DNA of 64,000 bases from Tetrastigma voinierianum (lineage: Eukaryota; Streptophyta; Magnoliopsida; Vitales; Vitaceae). The notes beneath the pieces were generated by a model. That model searched no databases. It was not told where the DNA came from and saw only the letters and a program-made list of their open reading frames with translations. How positions within the stretch are numbered: the stretch's first letter is position 1; the number at the start of each line of letters is the position of its first letter. The stretch spans positions 124,001-188,000 of the forward strand of contig JAEQBH010002960.1 of assembly GCA_016808115.1 (NCBI GenBank), read 5' to 3'. Below, piece by piece: positions 57,780 to 64,000 of the stretch. Both the position numbers and the translations under genes were made by a program.

Positions 57780-59680
57780 TGGGTTGTATTTCTTTCATTC
57801 AATAAGCTGGGGGCCATTTATAAAGGGGTTCTGAGGAGGCATTTTGAGAATAAAACAATAACAAAGACTTGGAGGAAGACTTCCACCCAACATGGAAAGC
57901 TCATAATATTAGCAATTTTTTTATTTGTTTCATACTTACAATAGAAAGTAGATAAATTATAAATTATTAGTGTGACTTAAATTAATGTGGGGCGAGAGGT
58001 ATGAAAAAATTGGGGTGCCGTTTTGGAAGTTTAACAATTTAATTAGGGTTCTTTCTTAGAATCTTCTTCGTTTTTTTCATTAATTTGATAAAGTAACCTC
58101 TTTTTTATACTTTAGAATGGATGATCATGTCATTTCAAAGAAAAGAAAGCTCTTATTTATTTTTCTAAAAATATTTTTCTTAAATAAATTGTCTTCATCG
58201 TACTCTTTCTAAATAAGTGTTCTAATTTTGAAAAATACTTGCGTGAAATTTTATTTTCTATATATATTTAAAAAAAAAAAAAAAACGAAACCTTAATTTG
58301 TCCTTGGTTTCTCGATATGATATAGTCTCATTCTTGTCTTTGGGTTATATGGATGGGGGAAAAAAATATTCGTGCCAGATAAACTTATAAAGTAAGACAA
58401 TAATTCAATCAACCCAATGGGAATCCAATCAATTGAAGAAATTGAATCATTTGCCATTTGTCTTTTATAGAAAATCTCCTTTGTGTATGAATGAATCCAT
58501 TGAGAAAACGTCTTGCCTCTTTTTAAAAGAGCCTTTTTGAGATCTTCTCAGTATTCATCATCTCTATGTTACCTAAACTGTCTCAACAGGTCATAATCAT
58601 CTCAATATTGGTCTTGTTGCGCCAATTATCGAAACGATATCTTCCTTCTATAATTTTCTGAAAACAAGATCAATCTCGATTTTATCAAATTTGATATTGC
58701 CCGATATTCACCTCTACTTTTCCTTATTCATCCTGACGAACTGCTGCTTTTCAGTGCCAGTTGCATAAATTTACCCCAGATCATGTAGGCGAATAAGGGT
58801 GTGTCCCACATGACTTGTTCTATCATCACGCACGACACCAGTTGTGACATACCAATAAGGTAAGTTATGTCACACCACTTGTTCGCCATCACGTGAAGGC
58901 GTTGCTAAAAGCATGCGGTTTAGATTGCCTAAGAATATAGCCGAAATTATCTACAACAAATTTCTCGTCGATAAAATTGTTTTGTTCCCTTGAAAAAAAT
59001 GCGATTGAGCTTAGGATTGACTCATGGATCTAATGTTAAGTGAAACTTGGGCCCTTGCATTTGCCAGTAATTCTATCTTTGTGGTCGATTGAGACACATG
59101 AACATCGGTTCTGTACATGTTTCAATTAAAATTACTAGTTGAAAATAATTGAGTCTATTTATATTCCCAGTATAAATAAAATTATTTGTTCTTAATTAAG
59201 GTTCTTAAATAAATTGGGATGGAAAGGAAAGAGTGATAGTGTTTCAAGAAGAATAGAGAACTGACTCTTTTGAAAAGAAGGATTCGAGAATTCGATCAAA
59301 TTAGAAAGAGAGTGACAGTAGGTTCATGACTATGTTTGATAGAAAAATTAACCTTTCTTTCCTTCCTTTGTCTAACATTGGTTAGGAATGGTGAGGTGGG
59401 AGCAATAATTGATCAATTGAATCTAGTGATTGAAAGGATTGAATCATTTGTCATTTGTCGGTTTGCATCTAGGTCTCCCTTGTTTAGATTCTTGTAAGGA
59501 GACCATTGATGAGAAGATTGATCATGATCTAAAAAACGTAATCAAGGAACATAATGTTAAACATAAGATGTTCTTAGCCTCTTCTATAAAATGAAATGTG
59601 CCAATGCACCACGAGTCTTTGATAATTATCTCTATTTATATAGTTTCAAAGATATGACATTTGCTCTTTCAAATTATAAG

Positions 59681-59747
<67 letters not shown>

Positions 59748-60003
59748 TCTGCATTATCACAAACAAAAAATAATAATGTAAAAGGAAAATATTTATTTTA
59801 TACCTCGAAACAAAGATTACACTTATAATGATAAAATGGATTATTTTCTCACATAAAAATGTATAAGCCATTTGCAATACACAACACACAATAAAATGAG
59901 AGTGGAACAAGTTAGCTTCTTCGTGCTCCTCGCCTATGAGTGCTCATTTTATTCCTTATAGTTTTCTTGTGAATATTCTTATGAATTAATCGCACAAGCC
60001 ATT
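57780..60003. other. No recognisable gene; compound microsatellite
   Basis: AT-rich intergenic DNA. At 59684-59715 is an (AC)n tract continuing directly into (AT)n at 59716-59747. Two loosely similar blocks (58430-58470 and 59430-59480, both with gaatcatttg.catttgtc) hint at an old duplication. Nothing coding is supported. Confidence 0.55.
59684..59747. repeat. Compound microsatellite (AC)n(AT)n
   Basis: About 16 perfect AC units followed without a break by about 16 AT units. Confidence 0.97.
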
Positions 60004-61345
60004 TGTGAGACCCCGGAAAATCCAGATTTCCTAAGGAAGGATAAAATGGTAATTCAGGTCAAAATCGAATTTTTCTAGATCTCCCGGATGTGAAACGGAC
60101 TCATAGTTGGAATCGTCATGAAATCTAGCTACCCGCGTTTAATTCGTAGGAATTTGAGGCGATCGAATTTACGTTTTTCGAGGCACATAGAGGAGTGCGG
60201 GACACTTGGCACTTTATGAGTGGCCCAAGAGGCGCCATGTGTCAATCTATGGGGAAGTCAAACATTGAGCTCAAGGGGGGCTCACTTGAGACACATGGCA
60301 TCATGCCATTGGGTGAAAATCCAATAGTAGATGGATATGGGATAAGGTGTAATTCCATGAGCAAATAGGTGAGTGACAAGTGGCATGGAAGACTTTCTCT
60401 TGGCCAGCCTTGACCCAAATCCAGTTTGGGAGAGGGGAAGAGAGGAGAGACCAGCAGGAGATAGAAAGTGTGGGATTTTAGAGAGAGAGGCTCTACCTTC
60501 TCTGCAAATTCCCGTAGTCAGGCAGATCGGTTTCAGAATTGAGGCAAGCGAGTTACTCCCCACAATGCAAAGGACTACACGTGGGTACCAGTTTTGGAGA
60601 GTTTGAAAAACTCAGGAAAGAGTGGGGTTTTCTCCTCTTGTTTACTTTTTGCTTAAGGGTTATGTAATGGATGAGGGATTTGTTGAGGCTGAATGGCGTG
60701 GTCTGATTCGAAAAATTTGGGCCAGGCCCGAGATAAATCCACAGGTTGTTTGGGCGGTCCGCAATTTGTTGCTTGGTCGTGTGGTGTTGTGTTGCCATGA
60801 AAATAACATGTTTATTAGGATGTTGTGGGCGATTCCAAAGATGATGCCAGTTTTGCCTTAGCCCGTATGAGATAAGTTTATGTTATTGTTATAAAGAAAT
60901 TTGAATAACATGATGCTGAAATTAATTTTGTTAATAAGTGATATATATTAGCATGTATTGAATGTTTGTGTGTCGTGCATTGCATAGGTGGGGGTAACCC
61001 AAGTAGGGAAATTCCACTGCGGGCATTGCCCATACGTCGTGGGACTATATTTTCGGTGGTAGAGCATTGGGGATGGGATGCATCAGGGTTTTAGCGAAGA
61101 ACGGCCCGAATGGCCTTATCTTGTATTTTAAAGTTTTGTAAAACTTTGGGCTAGAACCCATTTTTGTATAAATTGTAATAAATACAATTGTAAATGAATC
61201 ACCTTTTGTATAAAATTTGTACTTGGGTTGTATGGATGTGCGGGCCCTCTTGGGCCATTTACAATGTACATGCCTCATGAGCGTGAGACACGTAGATTTC
61301 AGCGGGTTGTGGTGGTCAGCGGACACCGGAGTTTGGGGCGTCACG
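60004..61345 (+). mobile_element. 5' LTR of the right-edge gypsy element
   Basis: Starts tgtgagaccccggaaaatcc and ends gtttggggcgtcacg, the last base presumably changed from A. The inner edge is followed within a few bases by ttggtatcgagc (61349-61360), a near match to the TGGTATCAGAGC primer site of the initiator Met tRNA. The preceding five bases (ccatt) would be the target duplication, whose partner is outside the window. Confidence 0.82.
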
Positions 61346-61951
61346 ACTTGGTATCGAGCAAGGTGTGGTTACCTTGGGGCTCGGTGGGTGTAGAGTTAGG
61401 TATAAAATATGCACAGGACTTTGTGAGCGATCATACATCGGTGTGCATTTTGGTGAATTAAATGTGATGTGTGATGGTGTAGAACATGTTTGTTGTATGT
61501 GGTGTAGTATGCTTGGTGAGTAGCATAGGAGGGGTGATTTGAACAGGGCGAAAATATAACCTACGGTGTTCCAGAAATTATGGGCAGAACAGTCCAGAAA
61601 TGAAAAAAAAAAAAAATAAAAATTTTTGGACGGTCTCCGGTTTTTTTAACGAGAATGGGTTTGTGGAATTACGGAAAATTATTCCAGTTTTACTTACGGG
61701 GAATAAGGGTTTTAGTCAACTCACGAAAATGATAATTATATAAATTAAAATTTTATATAATTTTAGGTGATTTAGAGGGGTTAAACTCTTTGCATCGTCA
61801 AGTGGTAGCGGGTTTTGTAAGAATTTAGAAGGGCTGGGGTAGCGAGGGAAGGCTCTTTGGAGGATTTGAAAAATATTTATTTTTTTGTACAAGGTGAAGA
61901 GTGGAATGCTCTTTGCCAAATTCAGTGATTGGGTATTGACCCGGATTTGAG

Positions 61952-62529
61952 GTCGCGACTGGTTAGTGAAATTTGGGGCCGGATTGGCCTTGGTTGCGAC
62001 ATGGAGGAAGCCTTGAGGAGCAGCTTGAGGTCGCGACCTGGTTTGGTAGAGGCTGGGACTGGTTGGCCTTGGTTGCGACATGGAGGAAGCCTTGAGGAAG
62101 CGGCAGTGCGAGCAATGGGTGTCGCGACTGGCTGGGCTGGATAGGTTTGGTTTGTTTGAAGCGGAGTGCTGACGAAGGGGCGTCGCGACACGGCTGGGGA
62201 AGCGAGGAGGGTTGATCTTGCGACATCATTTATTGAGGAGTCGCGACATGAAACGACATTGAGGAGTCACGGCGTGGGGTTGGCGTGTGACTGGATTGGC
62301 CTTCGGGAGAGTCGGCGACGCTGATTTGATGTCGCGACATGACGGCTGATGAGGAAGTCGCGACATGGGGTTGTCGTTGCAACGGCTTGATCTTTTAAGT
62401 CGCGACTATGGTGGATTTGTCGCGACATGAAGCGTGATGCAGGCGGGAGGCGGTGTGTCGCGACACCAATGTGATGTCGCGACATGGAAGTAGCGCCGGA
62501 GGTCAGCGACGCCAGAGCGGCGTCGCGAC
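61952..62529. repeat. Cluster of 12 GTCGCGAC palindromes in the gypsy leader
   Basis: The 8-bp palindrome gtcgcgac occurs exactly 12 times between 61952 and 62529, often extended to gtcgcgacatg. Another handful are one base off (ttgcgacatgg, ttcgcgacatg, gcgcgacac). Two copies sit in a longer direct repeat, ttggccttggttgcgacatg (about 61985 and 62064), but most are embedded in otherwise unlike sequence at irregular spacing. The cluster lies in the leader between primer site and gag. Several antisense ORFs cross it; they are repetitive (recurring VAT, MSR and CRD) and have no known motif. Confidence 0.95.
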
Positions 62530-63099
62530 CTCGTGTTCGGCGGGTAAGAGGGAGTTCGCGACATGCGCGCGACACGGGTATCGCGCAACTGCGCCGCAGC
62601 TAATAGCGCGACCTGCGCGGCCGGTCGCGGCGTGACATCGCGCTTCGACACGCGGGCGTTGTGTCTTGGCCGGCGCCCGACTGGAGCCTTCTTTGCGGTG
62701 TGCTTCTGACTCCTGAGCTTTGGGTGTGCTTTTTACTGACCAGTTTTGATTCGATTACCTTGTTCACGATCCTTTGTTTGGACACTTGTTCTGGACACTT
62801 CATTCTGCTGAGCCTTGTTCTTAGGGAAAAAAAAAGAGCCATAAAAAATTTTAAAAATTTTCTTGTGTGATTTAATATATGGAATATTTATATTACAATT
62901 ACTATAAATTCAATTCGTGGTTTGTGAAAAAAATTTAGATATGTGAATGGTGTCTCGGTACGTGGTTGAACCTTAGAATCTTTGTTGAAATTTAATCTAC
63001 CATTAACTTGTGTAGATGGCTAGTAGAGTAGGGACGTGGGGGCGTCCATGAGAGTATACTTCAGTGGTTCACCACCCAGACATTTGACGATTAAGCTGC

Positions 63100-63960
63100 G
63101 TATTTATGATCAACATGCGCTGCGAAATTTGTGGGTATTCGGCGGCACCGCTCACAGCCGCAGAAGGCCCGGCCCTAGCAATGGTCGGGGAAAGGTCTAG
63201 TAACCTCTAGAGGTTTGGAGCACATCATCCTCACATTCATAGGGAGGGAGGCCAGATGGTGTGAGCAGTTTAGTTTATACGAGATTGAGGCACATGTGGA
63301 GATATGGAGATCACCTCAGGATGCCCGGGACCCGAGGTTAGGCTTTGCATTCCACCTAGGCGAGGCCAATTATGGTGGAGATGGGCGGGGGCCCAGAGAC
63401 TTAGAGGCTATGACATGGGCACCACGATTTAGGAATTTGTTCATGGGTAAGTATTTTCAGTACGAGACATCACGAGAGCTTCAGAGTTCGTGAAGCGGCG
63501 ATGAGCGTGATGGACTGCGTGGCGAGGGTCACGAGTTAGCCCGATTTCTGCGATGATTACGTGACCCTGAACATAGCCAAAGTTAGGTCGAGAATGGTGC
63601 GAAGTTGTCCATTGACCGAGGATTGTGGGACCGCCTCTGGGACATGGACTCCGTGGTTGGGACGACCCTACCATAGAGAGAGATCGAGATGCTTTCGGAG
63701 CACTCAGGGATCTACGGTGTTAGTAACGAGAGGAGGATCGGCCTTCTAGTTCGGGAGAGGCGAAGACTTCTACTTCACACGAGTTTGAGACTAGGAGCGA
63801 GTTGGGCCAGTTAGTCAGGCGAGGCGGTGATATGTTATTTCTTCAGCGGCTTGGGCATGTGAGGCAGGATTGTCCCGAGATAGGGTTCACTGGGATTTTG
63901 GACGGCGCGGTCGATTATTATTTAATAGAACCACGAGGCCATCTGATTTATTCCTCGGCG
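63100..63960 (+). pseudogene. Gypsy gag remnant of the right-edge element
   Basis: Plus-strand pieces fit the C-terminal half of gag: DDYVTLNIAKVRSRMV (about 63550-63600), REEDRPSSSGEAKTSTSHEF (about 63730-63792), and a knuckle reading CYFFSGLGHVRQDCPE (63834-63881). The second cysteine of the CCHC motif is F. Stops and frameshifts separate the blocks. The N-terminal part (63100-63490) is open for 92 codons at 63215-63493 but has no motif I can name. Confidence 0.62.
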
Positions 63961-64000
63961 CTGATGCGGGTCGAACGGTTTAGGTGCCCCGGGTTCTATC

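Larger units (their letters stand above)
60004..64000 (+). mobile_element. Ty3/gypsy element, 5' part, running off the right edge
   Basis: Plus-strand order is 5' LTR (60004-61345), primer site, a long leader and gag remnants to the window end. Pol and the 3' LTR must lie beyond base 64000. The LTR family also appears as the inverted solo LTR at 12586-13961. Confidence 0.8.

Noticed and set aside
59591..59910. ORFs encoding His-Thr or Tyr-Ile repeats
   Set aside because: Translations of the compound (AC)n(AT)n microsatellite.
61716..62651. Series of minus-strand ORFs (up to 121 codons) across the leader of the right-edge gypsy element
   Set aside because: They are antisense to the element, and their repetitive VAT/MSR/CRD words simply reflect the GTCGCGACATG repeats read in different frames.
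1..64000. CRISPR arrays, rRNA genes, intact tRNA genes or bacterial-type operons
   Set aside because: No regularly spaced identical repeats of the CRISPR kind, no rRNA-like sequence and no complete tRNA cloverleaf were seen. The only tRNA-like signal is the pair of boxes near 42.8 kb.

Overview
This window looks like plant nuclear DNA, most likely from a dicot. It is repeat-dominated and has no intact protein-coding gene that I can defend. Evidence for a plant is a Mutator-like (MULE) transposase, several Ty3/gypsy elements with TGTGACGCCCC-type LTR ends and an initiator-Met-tRNA-type primer site, a Ty1/copia relic, and broken pieces of typical plant genes: VDAC/porin, a MATE transporter, an ATL-type RING-H2 protein and a CYP714-like P450.

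Layout. 1-1908: 5' end of a minus-strand Ty3/gypsy element (gag, primer site, 5' LTR). 1909-3863: first copy of a duplicated gene segment with VDAC exons 1-2 and a MATE exon. 3864-8300: decayed, internally deleted Ty1/copia element. 8.3-17.5 kb: mostly unrecognised DNA, with exon-like scraps, a probable solo LTR (12586-13961) and a tandem repeat. 17546-18248: a non-autonomous TIR DNA element. 18303-20097 plus 40667-41130: the second copy of the VDAC/MATE segment, split in two by a nested block.

The nested block is the clearest structure here. A MULE (20098-40657) has about 480-bp imperfect terminal inverted repeats and a 9-bp target duplication (tgaaataac/taaaataac). It sits just upstream of the splice acceptor of VDAC exon 2. 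It carries a frameshifted mudrA-type transposase and, near its right end, two host-gene-like fragments. Inside it lies a complete but dead Ty3/gypsy element (24694-38761, target duplication ctatt). That element in turn holds two solo LTRs, one in its 3' LTR (25201-27255, cacat) and one in its integrase (29985-32093, cttct). Each layer is supported by exact or near-exact target duplications. Without the later insertions the MULE would be about 6.5 kb and the gypsy element about 9.9 kb.

41.1-44 kb is AT-rich, with CACTA-like subterminal motifs, an atatcg-rich repeat containing a tRNA-like promoter, and a composite inverted/direct repeat. 44050-45193 is the 5' part of an ATL RING-H2 gene; its RING exon is missing. 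45570-56611 is a second degraded Ty3/gypsy element (minus strand) interrupted by a 3.06-kb solo LTR (50219-53280, atatt). 56738-57325 is a tandem repeat of about 240 bp. 57506-57774 is a CYP714-like first exon with a stop and a frameshift. 60004 to the right edge is a plus-strand Ty3/gypsy element with 5' LTR, primer site and gag. Its leader contains 12 exact copies of the 8-bp palindrome GTCGCGAC in under 600 bp, the most unusual sequence signal in the window.

All identifications come from reading motifs and repeats by eye; no database search was run.
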